From Dyella sp. EPa41 (GTDB lineage: Bacteria; Pseudomonadota; Gammaproteobacteria; Xanthomonadales; Rhodanobacteraceae), in NCBI RefSeq assembly GCF_016586165.1, contig NZ_BCPR01000003.1, positions 83,816-147,815 of the forward strand: DNA of 64,000 nucleotides. Reading direction: 5' to 3'. Each line of letters begins with the position of its first letter. The first letter of the stretch is position 1. Of this stretch, positions 1 through 9,934 are shown one piece after another. The notes beneath the pieces were generated by a model that worked only from the letters and a program-made list of their open reading frames with translations, was not told where the DNA came from and made no database searches. The translations under genes and the position numbers were made by a program.

Positions 1-937
<937 letters not shown>

Positions 938-1195
938 TCAGCCCAGCAACTCGCGCACCAGCTCGATATAGCGTTGCATCGCCTCATCTGCGGAAACGCC
1001 GCGCAGCTGCGCCCAGGCCTCGTACTTGGCGGTGCCTACGAAATCGAAGAAGCCTGGCTGGTCACCGTGGATGTCTCCCTCGGAGCCCTGCTTGTAGAGC
1101 GCGTAAAGCTTGAGCAGGGTGTCATTGTCCGGCCGCTGGCCAAGCCGCTGGATGTCTTCGGCGGCCTGTTCAAATTCACGGCGCAGATCGGTCAT
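938..1195 (-). CDS. Acyl-CoA-binding protein
   Basis: An 85-residue protein of the ACBP family, close to the usual 85-90 residues. It begins MTDLRREFEQAAED and contains the diagnostic segment LKLYALYKQGSEGD followed by AKYEAWAQLRG, the lysine/tyrosine acyl-CoA-binding surface of the four-helix fold. It binds long-chain acyl-CoA in the cytoplasm as a carrier or buffer. A start five codons earlier (at 1210) is possible, but the family alignment favours 1195. It faces a FadH-like reductase and fits a small fatty-acid metabolism locus. Confidence 0.9.
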   Translation of the reverse strand: MTDLRREFEQAAEDIQRLGQRPDNDTLLKLYALYKQGSEGDIHGDQPGFFDFVGTAKYEAWAQLRGVSADEAMQRYIELVRELLG

Positions 1196-1314
1196 GGTGT
1201 GGACTTGCATGGTTCGGACGGACTTTAGGAGGGAGGTAACTGGACAACCCGCGTTCCGTGCGAGGACCAACGCGATAGCATATGCGTTTTCTTTCGCCGC
1301 CGTCAGGAGACCCC

Positions 1315-1995
1315 ATGAGCCCATCCGCGTCCGTTCCCGTGCTGACCATCGACGGACCGTCGGGATCGGGCAAAGGCACCATCAGCCGCCTGGTGGCCGA
1401 AAAGCTGGGCTGGCGGCTGCTGGACTCGGGGGCGCTGTATCGCGCGGTGGGCTATGCGGCGGGTGCCGAGGGGCTGGATCTGTCGGACGTGGACGCCATG
1501 ACCCGCTGCGCCCAGACCACCAGGATCCGGTTCCACGCCGCCGCCGACGGCAGCGATACCCGGGTACTCGTCAATGGCCACGACGCCACCGACGAGTTGC
1601 GTACCGAAACGGCGGGAGCCGCAGCCTCGGCCATCGCCTCGATTCCCTCGGTCCGTCAAGCACTTGTGGACATGCAGCTGGCCTTCCGCAAGGCCCCGGG
1701 GCTGGTGGCGGACGGTCGCGACATGGGCACCGTGATCTTCCCGGACGCCCCGTACAAGGTGTTCCTCACCGCCAGTGCCGCCGAACGGGCCAAAAGACGC
1801 TATAAGCAGTTGAAGGAAAAGGGGCTGAGCGTTACACTTGCTACCCTTCAGCGCGAGATCGAAGCGCGTGACGCCCGCGATGCCTCGCGGACAGTCGCGC
1901 CGCTCAAGCCGGCCGCGGATGCGGTTTTCATCGACACCACCGGCATGGGCATCGAGGACGTCGTGGCGAAAGTATTGGCTGTCGTGCAGCCCTGA
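1315..1995 (+). CDS. cmk: Cytidylate kinase
   Basis: A 226-residue CMP/dCMP kinase that makes CDP/dCDP from ATP and CMP. The P-loop G14-xxGxG-K20 lies in [11 protein letters not shown], followed by [11 protein letters not shown], the NMP-binding segment [15 protein letters not shown] and the lid region [12 protein letters not shown]. The start was chosen because AGGAGA sits just ahead of it at 1305-1310; an upstream ATG at 1282 lacks such a site. rpsA follows after about 170 bases, the classic cmk-rpsA arrangement of proteobacteria. Confidence 0.97.
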   Translation: MSPSASVPVLTIDGPSGSGKGTISRLVAEKLGWRLLDSGALYRAVGYAAGAEGLDLSDVDAMTRCAQTTRIRFHAAADGSDTRVLVNGHDATDELRTETAGAAASAIASIPSVRQALVDMQLAFRKAPGLVADGRDMGTVIFPDAPYKVFLTASAAERAKRRYKQLKEKGLSVTLATLQREIEARDARDASRTVAPLKPAADAVFIDTTGMGIEDVVAKVLAVVQP

Positions 1996-2164
1996 ACGGG
2001 TTGCCGACGGCTTTTGGTGCCCCTGACGAGATCAGGGGTGATTGGGTCAACGGTGACAAGGGATTTATCCCGCGACACCCATAACCGGTGGGCCGACCGT
2101 CCGTACGCCAGTTCATTCATGGCGGGCACAGGACCTAAGGCCTTTTCTCATTTCTGGAATCAAC

Positions 2165-3838
2165 ATGACTGAAAGTTTTGCCGAGCTGTTTGAACAGAGC
2201 CAACAGGCCATCTCCAAGCTGAAGCCGGGCGCCATCGTCACCGGTATCGTTGTGGAAATCCGCAACGACGTCGTCGTGATCAACGCTGGCCTCAAGAGCG
2301 AAGGCATCGTCCCGATCGAGCAGTTCAAGGACGAGGGTGGTGAGCTGGAAGTGCAGGTTGGCGACGAGGTGAAGGTTGCCCTCGACGCCCTCGAAGACGG
2401 CTTCGGCGAGACCAAGCTCTCCCGCGAGAAGGCCAAGCGTTCCATGGTGTGGGACGACCTCGAGGCGGCCTTCGACAAGGAAGAGACCATCACCGGCAAG
2501 ATCTCCGGCAAGGTCAAGGGCGGCTTCACCGTCGACATCAAGGACGTCCGCGCGTTCCTGCCGGGCTCCCTGGTCGACGTGCGTCCGGTCCGCGATCCGG
2601 TCTACCTGGAAGGCAAGGACCTCGAGTTCAAGATCATCAAGCTCGACCGCAAGCGCAACAACGTGGTGGTCAGCCGCCGCGCCGTCGTCGAGACCGAGTT
2701 CTCCGAGGAGCGCGAGAAGCTGCTGGAGCGCCTGACCGAAGGCGCGGTGGTCAAGGGCACGGTCAAGAACCTCACCGACTACGGCGCGTTCGTGGACCTG
2801 GGCGGCATCGACGGCCTGCTGCACATCACCGACATGGCGTGGAAGCGCGTGCGTCATCCGTCCGAAGTCGTTAACGTCGGCGACGAGCTGGACGTCCGCG
2901 TGCTCAAGTACGACCGCGAGCGCAACCGCGTGTCGCTGGGCCTCAAGCAGCTGGGCGACGACCCGTGGGTCGCCATCGCCCGCCGCTACCCGGTCGGCAG
3001 CCGCCTGTTCGGCAAGGTCTCCAACGTGACCGACTACGGTTGCTTCGTCGAGATCGAGCCGGGCGTGGAAGGCCTGGTCCACGTCTCCGAAATGGACTGG
3101 ACCAACAAGAACGTCAACCCGGCCAAGGTGGTGCAGGTCGGCGACGAGACCGAAGTGATGGTGCTGGACGTGGATGAAGAGCGTCGCCGCATCTCGCTGG
3201 GTATCAAGCAAACCCGCTCGAACCCGTGGGAAGCCTTCGCCGCCATGCACAAGAAGGGCGACAAGGTGTCCGGCCAGATCAAGTCGATCACCGACTTCGG
3301 CATCTTCATCGGCCTGGACGGCGGCATCGACGGCCTGGTCCACCTGTCCGACATCTCCTGGCAGGCTTCCGGCGAAGACCTCGTGCGCAACTTCAAGAAG
3401 GGCGACGAGATCGAGGCCGTGGTGCTGGCCGTGGATCCGGAGCGCGAGCGCATCTCCCTCGGCATCAAGCAGATGGAGCAGGATCCGTTCGGTCAGTTCA
3501 TGGCCACCAACCCGCGCGGCACCATCGTCAATGGCACCGTGAAGGAAGTGGACGCCAAGGGCGCCGTGATCGATCTGGGCGAGGGCGTGGAGGGTTACCT
3601 GCGCGCCAACGACATCGCCAAGGAGCGCATTGACGACGCCACCCAGCATCTGAAGGTCGGCGACAAGGTCGAAGCCAAGTTCACCGGCATGGACCGCAAG
3701 GGCCGCCAGCTGCAGCTGTCGATCCGCGCGAAGGACGAAGAAGAACTGCACGACGCCATGGCCGAGTACTCGAACGCCTCCGGCGGTACGACGAAGCTCG
3801 GTGCGCTGCTCAAGGAGCAGCTCAACAAGGCTGACTAA
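2165..3838 (+). CDS. rpsA: 30S ribosomal protein S1
   Basis: 557 residues, the same length as the E. coli protein, made of six S1 (OB-fold) repeats at roughly residues 20-87, 105-170, 192-260, 277-347, 364-434 and 451-520. The motif [21 protein letters not shown] and its repeats are clear. S1 binds mRNA leaders and helps the 30S subunit unfold structured messages during initiation. It starts [12 protein letters not shown] as in other gammaproteobacteria. Codon use is strongly biased to C-ending codons, as expected for a highly expressed gene. A hairpin lies between it and ihfB. Confidence 0.98.
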   Translation: MTESFAELFEQSQQAISKLKPGAIVTGIVVEIRNDVVVINAGLKSEGIVPIEQFKDEGGELEVQVGDEVKVALDALEDGFGETKLSREKAKRSMVWDDLEAAFDKEETITGKISGKVKGGFTVDIKDVRAFLPGSLVDVRPVRDPVYLEGKDLEFKIIKLDRKRNNVVVSRRAVVETEFSEEREKLLERLTEGAVVKGTVKNLTDYGAFVDLGGIDGLLHITDMAWKRVRHPSEVVNVGDELDVRVLKYDRERNRVSLGLKQLGDDPWVAIARRYPVGSRLFGKVSNVTDYGCFVEIEPGVEGLVHVSEMDWTNKNVNPAKVVQVGDETEVMVLDVDEERRRISLGIKQTRSNPWEAFAAMHKKGDKVSGQIKSITDFGIFIGLDGGIDGLVHLSDISWQASGEDLVRNFKKGDEIEAVVLAVDPERERISLGIKQMEQDPFGQFMATNPRGTIVNGTVKEVDAKGAVIDLGEGVEGYLRANDIAKERIDDATQHLKVGDKVEAKFTGMDRKGRQLQLSIRAKDEEELHDAMAEYSNASGGTTKLGALLKEQLNKAD

Positions 3839-3857
3839 GCAGTAGCAGAAGGAAAGG

Positions 3858-3887
3858 CAGGGCGGCCACGTGGCCGCCCTGTTTGGT
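3858..3887 (+). terminator. Hairpin terminator after rpsA
   Basis: A perfect 24-bp palindrome (3858-3881, CAGGGCGGCCAC and its complement) is followed by TTTGGTT. The U-run is short, so readthrough into ihfB, 30 bases further on, is likely. Confidence 0.7.
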
Positions 3888-3911
3888 TCACGTCACGGAC
3901 ATTGGGGACCC

Positions 3912-4199
3912 ATGACCAAATCCGAATTGATCGAGGCGCTGGCACGGCGTCAGACCCATCTCGCGTTCGCTGATGTGGAGCTGGCAGTCAAAAGCGTGAT
4001 CGAACAGATGAGCCATGCTCTGTCCCATGGCGAGCGCATCGAGGTCCGCGGTTTCGGCAGCTTCGCGCTGCACTACCGCCCGCCGCGCATGGGCCGCAAT
4101 CCCAAGACGGGTGAAGCGGTTGCTCTGCCGGGCAAGCATGTCCCGCACTTCAAGCCGGGCAAGGAACTGCGCGAGCGCGTCAACATGGATCTCGTCTGA
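3912..4199 (+). CDS. ihfB: Integration host factor, beta subunit
   Basis: A 95-residue DNABII-family protein: [10 protein letters not shown] at the start, the GFGSF core and the arm [13 protein letters not shown] with the conserved proline that intercalates in DNA. With IhfA (elsewhere) it forms IHF, which bends DNA about 160 degrees at specific sites and assists recombination, replication and sigma-54 promoters. The rpsA-ihfB order is typical of gammaproteobacteria. IHF is also a usual cofactor for tyrosine-integrase elements such as the one later in this window. Confidence 0.96.
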   Translation: MTKSELIEALARRQTHLAFADVELAVKSVIEQMSHALSHGERIEVRGFGSFALHYRPPRMGRNPKTGEAVALPGKHVPHFKPGKELRERVNMDLV

Positions 4200-4231
4200 T
4201 ACCCGCTCGCGGGTCTCGCTGAAAGATCGAC

Positions 4232-4269
4232 GAAGGCAGGCGGCGATGCGTCGTCCTGCCTTCTTTTTT
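4232..4269 (+). terminator. Rho-independent terminator after ihfB
   Basis: GAAGGCAGG (4232-4240) pairs with CCTGCCTTC (4255-4263) and is followed directly by six T residues. Confidence 0.85.
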
Positions 4270-4378
4270 GCCCGCATCCTGCCAATCGCCATGCTCGAAG
4301 CGGTGGCCCGCCCGGTTTCTGAACGGACGAGCGGATCCCTGCCTGTGCCGGCCATCGGCAATCGGTTAAAGTCGCCGC

Positions 4379-4639
4379 ATGCGACTGATCGTGACGCTGA
4401 TCCTCCTGCTTTTCATTGCCGCCGGCATTGTGCTGGGAGCCTTGAATGCCGACCTCGTCGGCTATGACCTCGGCTTTGCCCGGATGGAGCTGCCCAAGGG
4501 TGCGGCCTTGCTGCTGGCCCTGGTGATCGGCTGGCTGCTGGGCGGGCTCACCGCATGGCTGGGCGTCAGCTTCCGCCACCAGCGCCAGCGTCGCCAGTCG
4601 CCCGCCAGCAAGACCAAGACTTCGCCGGCCGGCGCATGA
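4379..4639 (+). CDS. lapA: Lipopolysaccharide assembly protein A (LapA family)
   Basis: 86 residues with two hydrophobic segments (about 3-22 and 41-64) and a basic tail (RHQRQRRQ), matching the LapA/DUF1049 fold. In E. coli LapA works with LapB at the inner membrane in LPS assembly and control. The segment NADLVGYDLGFARMELPKG between the helices is the family signature. Its stop codon overlaps the lapB start by four bases (ATGA), indicating coupled translation. Confidence 0.88.
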   Translation: MRLIVTLILLLFIAAGIVLGALNADLVGYDLGFARMELPKGAALLLALVIGWLLGGLTAWLGVSFRHQRQRRQSPASKTKTSPAGA

Positions 4640-5811
4640 GCGCACTTCAGTACGTTCTCATCCTGCTGGTGCCCGCAGCGTTCGCCAGTGGCTGGCTGAC
4701 GGCCAGGAAGGCGGGCGCGCGCCGCTCGGGCGCGCAGGTCAGCGAGCTGTCGTCCGATTACTTCCGCGGCCTCAACTACCTGCTCAACGAGGAGCAGGAC
4801 AAAGCCATCGAGGTGTTCCTCAAGCTGGCCGAATACAACCGGGACACGGTGGAAACGCACTTAGCGTTAGGCAACCTGTTCCGTCGACGAGGCGAAGTGG
4901 ACCGAGCCATCCGCCTGCACCAGCACCTTGTGTCGCGCCCGGGCCTGTCGGACGCGATGAAAACGGTCGCGCTGCTGGAGCTGGGTGAGGATTACATGCG
5001 CGCCGGCTTGCTGGACCGCGCGGAAACGCTGTTCTCCGACCTGGTGGCGATGGACGCCCATGCGCCTTCGGCACTGCGCCACCTGATCGCGATCTACCAG
5101 CACGAGCGCGACTGGCACAAGGCGATCGAGCACGCGCGCCGCCTGGAGGCCATGACCGGCGAAGACGAGGCCGACATGGTCGCGCAGTTCTATTGCGAAC
5201 TGGCCGAGCAATCGCGACAGCACGGGGCACGCCAGGACGCGCGCGAATACCTGCGCCAGGCGTTCTCCTGCCAGGCGAATTGCGTACGCGCCTTCATGCT
5301 GACCGGACGCCTCTATGCCGAGGAAGGCCAGCACGCCGAGGCCGCCAACGCCTATGAGCAGGCGGTGGAGGCGGACATCGCCTTCGTGCCGGAAATCCTG
5401 CCGCCGCTGCTCAACAGTTACGCGCGATCGCAGCAGATGGAGCATGCGGAGCATTTCCTGCGCGACATTCTCGACCGCTATCACGGCATTTCGCCGGTGC
5501 TGGCGCTGACGCGCCTGTACCAGCAGCGCGACGGCGAGCGCACCGCGATCGAGTTCCTTACGTCGCAACTTCGCCAGCGTCCCTCGGTGCGCGGCCTGAT
5601 GGCATTGATCGACGCCACCATGGACAAGATCGAAGGCGAAGCGCGGGAAAACTTCCTCATCCTGCGCGACCTCACCAGGAAGCTGCTGGAAGGGCAGGCG
5701 ATGTATCGCTGCAGCCGCTGTGGCTTCGGCGCCAAGGCGCACCACTGGCAGTGCCCCAGCTGCAAGAGCTGGAGCACGATCCGCCCGATCCATGGTGTCG
5801 CCAACGAATGA
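4636..5811 (+). CDS. lapB: Lipopolysaccharide assembly protein B (LapB/YciM)
   Basis: 391 residues, close to E. coli LapB (389). An N-terminal membrane anchor (about 4-20) is followed by a TPR superhelix (from SSDYFRGLNYLLNEEQDKAIEVFLKLAEYN on) and a C-terminal rubredoxin-type zinc knuckle with two CxxC pairs (CSRC and CPSC). LapB presents LpxC to the FtsH protease and so sets the rate of LPS synthesis. The start at 4636 overlaps the lapA stop. The gene then runs almost directly into polysaccharide genes. Confidence 0.95.
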   Translation: MSALQYVLILLVPAAFASGWLTARKAGARRSGAQVSELSSDYFRGLNYLLNEEQDKAIEVFLKLAEYNRDTVETHLALGNLFRRRGEVDRAIRLHQHLVSRPGLSDAMKTVALLELGEDYMRAGLLDRAETLFSDLVAMDAHAPSALRHLIAIYQHERDWHKAIEHARRLEAMTGEDEADMVAQFYCELAEQSRQHGARQDAREYLRQAFSCQANCVRAFMLTGRLYAEEGQHAEAANAYEQAVEADIAFVPEILPPLLNSYARSQQMEHAEHFLRDILDRYHGISPVLALTRLYQQRDGERTAIEFLTSQLRQRPSVRGLMALIDATMDKIEGEARENFLILRDLTRKLLEGQAMYRCSRCGFGAKAHHWQCPSCKSWSTIRPIHGVANE

Positions 5812-5818
5812 GGCGCGG

Positions 5819-6850
5819 ATGAGTCCGAGTTCGCTGGCGATAGGGATGGTGCTGGCCTCGTTGGTGATTTCCCTGGCCGTCGTGCGCGGCGCGATCGCCT
5901 ACGCCCATCACCGGGGCATGATGGACCTGCCCGGCCAACGCCGCTCGCATACCATCCCGACGCCGCGTGGAGGGGGGATCGGCATCGTCGTGGCCGTGCT
6001 GGCGACCTTGCCGGCAGCCTTGGCACTGCTGCCCGGGGCCTGGCCCACGCCGGTCGTGGCCGCGCTGGCCGTGGCTACCGTGTCGGTTGCCGCGGTGGGC
6101 TGGTGGGACGATCACCACCCCTTGCCCGTGCTGCCGCGCTTCGCCATCCAATTGCTGTCGGCCTTGCTGGTGGCGGCCGCGTTCGTTGCCGGAGGGATGT
6201 CGCTTTGGTGGCTGCCCCTGATGGTGCTGGCCGGCGCCTGGAGCATCAACCTGCACAACTTCATGGACGGCATCGACGGCCTGCTGGCGCAGCAGGTGAT
6301 CTTCGTGAGCGCGGGGCTGGCCCTGCTGGCCTGGGGCGCCGTGCAGCCCGCCTTGGCCGGCGCCGCGGCTTGCCTGGCCGGCGCGGCACTCGGTTTCTGG
6401 TACTTCAACCGGCCGCGGGCCCGTATTTTCATGGGGGACGTGGGCAGCGGGACCATGGGACTGCTGCTGTTCGCCCTGACGGCGATGCTCTGGCGGGTCG
6501 ATGGGCACCTGCTCTGGCCGGCTTTGATCCTCAGTTCATCTTTTGTAGCGGACGCAACCCTTACTCTGTTGGGCCGTATGGCGAGTGGTCGCCGTTGGTA
6601 CACTGCCCATCGCGAGCACCTGTACCAGTGGCTGGTTCGCAGCGGATTCACGCATGCATCGGGGGGCGCATGCTATCTGGCCTGGAATGTGTTGGTGGCG
6701 GCGCCGTTGGCCGCGCTGGCATGGCTCCGGCCGACATGGTCCGTACCGTTGTTCCTCGGTACCTACCTGTTAGCGGCCACCGTATGGATACTCATGAAAC
6801 GCCAGTGTCTTGGGCGTGTTTCGAACAAGGGCCGTCATGTCATTTCGTAA
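5819..6850 (+). CDS. Undecaprenyl-phosphate glycosyl-1-phosphate transferase (WecA/WbpL family)
   Basis: A 343-residue polytopic membrane protein of the MraY/WecA superfamily (glycosyltransferase 4), which loads a sugar-1-phosphate on undecaprenyl phosphate to start O-antigen or capsule synthesis. Visible motifs are RRSHTIPTPRGGG, the metal-binding NFMDGIDG (in NLHNFMDGIDGLL) and the cytoplasmic block MGDVGSGTMG, plus many hydrophobic helices. GAGG ahead of 5819 supports this start, eight bases after lapB. It overlaps the next gene by 14 bases. The sugar (GlcNAc or FucNAc/QuiNAc type) cannot be told from sequence, but the partner suggests a WbpL-like role. Confidence 0.88.
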   Translation: MSPSSLAIGMVLASLVISLAVVRGAIAYAHHRGMMDLPGQRRSHTIPTPRGGGIGIVVAVLATLPAALALLPGAWPTPVVAALAVATVSVAAVGWWDDHHPLPVLPRFAIQLLSALLVAAAFVAGGMSLWWLPLMVLAGAWSINLHNFMDGIDGLLAQQVIFVSAGLALLAWGAVQPALAGAAACLAGAALGFWYFNRPRARIFMGDVGSGTMGLLLFALTAMLWRVDGHLLWPALILSSSFVADATLTLLGRMASGRRWYTAHREHLYQWLVRSGFTHASGGACYLAWNVLVAAPLAALAWLRPTWSVPLFLGTYLLAATVWILMKRQCLGRVSNKGRHVIS

Positions 6851-8732
6851 GCTGATCGGTGTCATCCATCCCCGCATGGCCGTGGTGATCCACGACCTGC
6901 TGATGGCTGCGCTGGCCTGGTGGGTGGCCAAGGCCTTGCGCTATGCGCTGATCGACAATGCCGCGATCAACTTCCACGTGCTTGAGTTCCCGCTGGTGCT
7001 GCTGGTGCAAGGCGCCGTGCTGAGCTGGACGGGCCTGTACAAGGGCGTGTGGCGATTCGCGAGCCTGCCGGACCTGTGGAACATCTTCCGCGCGGCGGTG
7101 CTGGGCGCGCTGGCGATTGCCGCTGCGCTGATGCTCTACAACCGCCTGGAAGACGTGCCCCGTTCGGTGCTGCTGCTGTACCCATTGGTGCTCGCGGTCC
7201 TGTTGGGTACGCCGCGACTGGCCTACCGCTTCTGGAAGGACAGCCGCCTCGACCTATTCCAGGACAAGCCCATGCAGCGCGTGCTGATCGTGGGCGCCGA
7301 CCGCGCCGGCGAGGCCCTGTCGCGCGATCTGCACCGGGACAGCGGCTACACCGTGGTGGGCTTCGTCGACGACAAGGAAAGCCTGCGGGGTGCCAGCATC
7401 AACGGCCGCCCGGTACTCGGTCGCATCGACCAGATCCCGCAGCTCGCAGGTGAAGTGGCCGCGCAGATGTTGCTGATTGCCATGCCCGGCGCCTCCACCC
7501 AGGAAATGCGCCGCATCGTCGAACTGTGCGACCAGAGCGGGCTGCCTTACCGCACCGTACCCAAGCTGGAAGACGTCGTCTCCGGCCGCGCGCACTTCAA
7601 CGAGATCAAGGAAGTGGCCATCGAGGACCTGCTGGGCCGCGACACGGTGGAACTCGACTGGACGGCCATTCGCGTGACGCTGACCGGCCGGCGCGTGCTG
7701 GTCACCGGCGGTGGCGGCTCGATCGGCTCGGAATTGTGCCGCCAGGTCGCGCGCCTCGGTGCGCAGTCGCTCTGCGTGGTCGACAACAGCGAGTACAACC
7801 TCTATCGCATTTCGCAGGAACTGCGCGCGGAATATCCCGAGCTGCTGTACGAGGCGGTGCTGGCCGACTGCGGCGACCCGGCGGCGATGCGCAAGCTGTT
7901 CGGCGAGTACAAGCCGCAGGTGGTGTTCCATGCCGCTGCGTACAAGCACGTGCCGATGCTGCAGGGCCAGCTGCGCGCGGCGTTCCGCAACAACGTGCTG
8001 GCCACGCGCAATGTCGCCGACTTGGCGGACCGTCATGATGTGGAATGCTTCGTGCTGATTTCCACGGACAAGGCGGTCAACCCGACCAGCGTGATGGGCG
8101 CCTGCAAGCGCATGGCGGAAATCTGGTGCCAGAACCTCAACGAGCATTCGCAGACGCACTACATCACCGTGCGGTTCGGCAACGTGCTTGATTCGGCAGG
8201 CTCCGTCGTGCCGCTGTTCCGCCAGCAGATTCGCAACGGTGGGCCGGTCACCATCACGCATCCGGAAATCTCGCGCTACTTCATGACCATTCCCGAGGCC
8301 TGCCAGCTGATTTTGCAGGCGGCCAGTATCGGCAAGGGTGGCGAGATCTTCGCGTTGGACATGGGTGAGCCGATCAAGATCCGCGATCTCGCCGAGCAGA
8401 TGATCCGCCTGGCGGGACGCAAGCCCGGCACCGAGATCCCGATCGTCTACACCGGTCTGCGCGCGGGTGAAAAACTGTTCGAAGAGCTGTTCCATCCCCT
8501 CGAAAACTACGTCGAAACGACGCACGCGAAGATCTTCCTCGCGCAGTATCGCCAGGTGAAGTGGGACGTGCTCAATGCACAGCTGGCCAAGGCAGCCGAT
8601 GCCGTGGTCGCTTATGACGAGGATGCGTTGCGCCAGTGCGTGTCCAACCTGCTGCCCTCGTTCCGCTGGACCGAGACGCCGCAGCCGGACAACGTGGTGG
8701 CGCTGCGCCGCAGCGAATCAGGAGAGAAGTAA
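6837..8732 (+). CDS. Membrane-bound nucleotide-sugar 4,6-dehydratase (WbpM/CapD family)
   Basis: 631 residues. An N-terminal four-helix membrane domain (to about residue 130), a first Rossmann domain (VLIVGADRAGEAL) and a C-terminal SDR domain with VLVTGGGGSIGSELCRQ. The catalytic region reads STDKAVNPTSVMGACKR, so the usual Tyr of YxxxK is Met, as in WbpM/PglF-type UDP-GlcNAc 4,6-dehydratases. It makes the keto intermediate for QuiNAc, FucNAc or bacillosamine type sugars. Overlap with the upstream transferase and a zero-base gap to galU make this one surface-polysaccharide operon. Confidence 0.92.
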   Translation: MSFRKLIGVIHPRMAVVIHDLLMAALAWWVAKALRYALIDNAAINFHVLEFPLVLLVQGAVLSWTGLYKGVWRFASLPDLWNIFRAAVLGALAIAAALMLYNRLEDVPRSVLLLYPLVLAVLLGTPRLAYRFWKDSRLDLFQDKPMQRVLIVGADRAGEALSRDLHRDSGYTVVGFVDDKESLRGASINGRPVLGRIDQIPQLAGEVAAQMLLIAMPGASTQEMRRIVELCDQSGLPYRTVPKLEDVVSGRAHFNEIKEVAIEDLLGRDTVELDWTAIRVTLTGRRVLVTGGGGSIGSELCRQVARLGAQSLCVVDNSEYNLYRISQELRAEYPELLYEAVLADCGDPAAMRKLFGEYKPQVVFHAAAYKHVPMLQGQLRAAFRNNVLATRNVADLADRHDVECFVLISTDKAVNPTSVMGACKRMAEIWCQNLNEHSQTHYITVRFGNVLDSAGSVVPLFRQQIRNGGPVTITHPEISRYFMTIPEACQLILQAASIGKGGEIFALDMGEPIKIRDLAEQMIRLAGRKPGTEIPIVYTGLRAGEKLFEELFHPLENYVETTHAKIFLAQYRQVKWDVLNAQLAKAADAVVAYDEDALRQCVSNLLPSFRWTETPQPDNVVALRRSESGEK

Positions 8733-9605
8733 GTGAGCAAGCCGTTGCGCAAGGTGGTGTTCCCCGTGGCTGGTCTGGGCACGCGTTTCCTGCCCGCCAC
8801 CAAGGTGGTCGCCAAGGAAATGCTGCCTGTTCTGGATCGCCCGCTGATCCAATACGCCGTGGACGAGGCCGTGGATGCCGGTGCGGACACGCTGGTGTTC
8901 GTGACCAATCGCTACAAGCACGCCATCGCCGATTATTTTGACAAGGCCTACGAGCTCGAAGCCAAGCTGCAGGAAAAGGGCAAGGACGAGCTGCTCGCCC
9001 TGGTGCAGGGCACGCTGCCCCGGCACGTGCGTGCGATCTTCGTGACCCAGCCGGAGGCCCTCGGCCTTGGCCACGCGGTGTTGTGCGCCAAGCCGGTGGT
9101 GGGCGATGAGCCGTTCGGCGTGATCCTTCCGGACGACCTGATCTGGAACCAGGGCAAGGGCGCCTTGCGCCAGATGGCCGAATTGGCCGAAACGCAGAAC
9201 GCCGGCGTGATCGCGGTGGAAGAAGTCCCGCAGAACGATACCGACAAGTACGGCATCGTGGACGCCTCCCCGATCGACCAGCGCAGCGCGCAGATCCGCC
9301 ACATGGTGGAGAAGCCCAAGCCCTCCGAGGCCCCTTCGAACCTGGCCGTGGTTGGCCGCTACGTGTTGCCGGGCCGCATCTTCCAGTTGCTGGAACAGAC
9401 CACGCCGGGTGCGGGCGGCGAAATCCAGCTGACCGATGCCATCGACGCGTTGCTCAAGGAACAGGGCAAGGTACTTGCCTACCGTTTCGAAGGCACCCGC
9501 TTCGACTGCGGCAACAAGGCTGGCCTGGTGCGTGCCACCATGCATATGGCGCTGCAGGACCCCAAGCTGGCGCCGGTCGTGCGCGAGCTGATGGCCGCGC
9601 TCTAA
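8733..9605 (+). CDS. galU: UTP-glucose-1-phosphate uridylyltransferase
   Basis: 290 residues making UDP-glucose from UTP and glucose-1-phosphate. Motifs are GLGTRFLPATKVVAKEMLPV at the N-terminus, PDDLIW, the EKPKP segment and FEGTRFDCGNKAG near the end. Translation starts with GTG directly after the stop of the previous gene, with GGAGAG as the ribosome-binding site (8721-8726). UDP-glucose feeds LPS core, exopolysaccharide and sugar-nucleotide pathways, which fits the two genes before it. Confidence 0.97.
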   Translation: MSKPLRKVVFPVAGLGTRFLPATKVVAKEMLPVLDRPLIQYAVDEAVDAGADTLVFVTNRYKHAIADYFDKAYELEAKLQEKGKDELLALVQGTLPRHVRAIFVTQPEALGLGHAVLCAKPVVGDEPFGVILPDDLIWNQGKGALRQMAELAETQNAGVIAVEEVPQNDTDKYGIVDASPIDQRSAQIRHMVEKPKPSEAPSNLAVVGRYVLPGRIFQLLEQTTPGAGGEIQLTDAIDALLKEQGKVLAYRFEGTRFDCGNKAGLVRATMHMALQDPKLAPVVRELMAAL

Positions 9606-9934
9606 GCCGCTGCCGGCCATCGGCCCGAGGGCCGGTGGCTTGCCCTCGCCGGACGCTCCGGTTTTTTGCCCGACGGCAGGTCGGGCACCTACCCGCGTGA
9701 CATCCGTCGGCGGATAGCGAATGGGTAAGAATCAGACTTATCCGACTGCGTCTTTGACGGACGCATGCCAGAATCCCTCCCGCGTTCCGCCATCTTGGGC
9801 GGCCAATCTAGTCGTGGGTTCACCGGTGATCGTCGGCTCCGCTTCGTAAGAGGCGGGCGTTTCGGCGTATCCGGCGCACCCATGGCCGGCTGCCGCCGTC
9901 TTCGTGTTCATCGGATGAAAACCAGGGAAGCATC
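9606..9934. other. Intergenic region between galU and the macroglobulin gene
   Basis: About 330 bases. Apart from the galU terminator no gene or RNA is recognisable. The right half should hold the promoter and leader of the macroglobulin-pbpC pair; no strong sigma-70 promoter stands out. Confidence 0.5.
9649..9667 (+). terminator. Rho-independent terminator after galU
   Basis: CCGGA (9649-9653) and TCCGG (9657-9661) form a short stem followed by six T. A second stem (CGGCCC/GGGCCG) lies about 25 bases before it. Confidence 0.75.

Noticed and set aside
2135..3751. A 538-codon frame opposite rpsA
   Set aside because: Antisense of a strongly biased ribosomal-protein gene; no similarity to any family.
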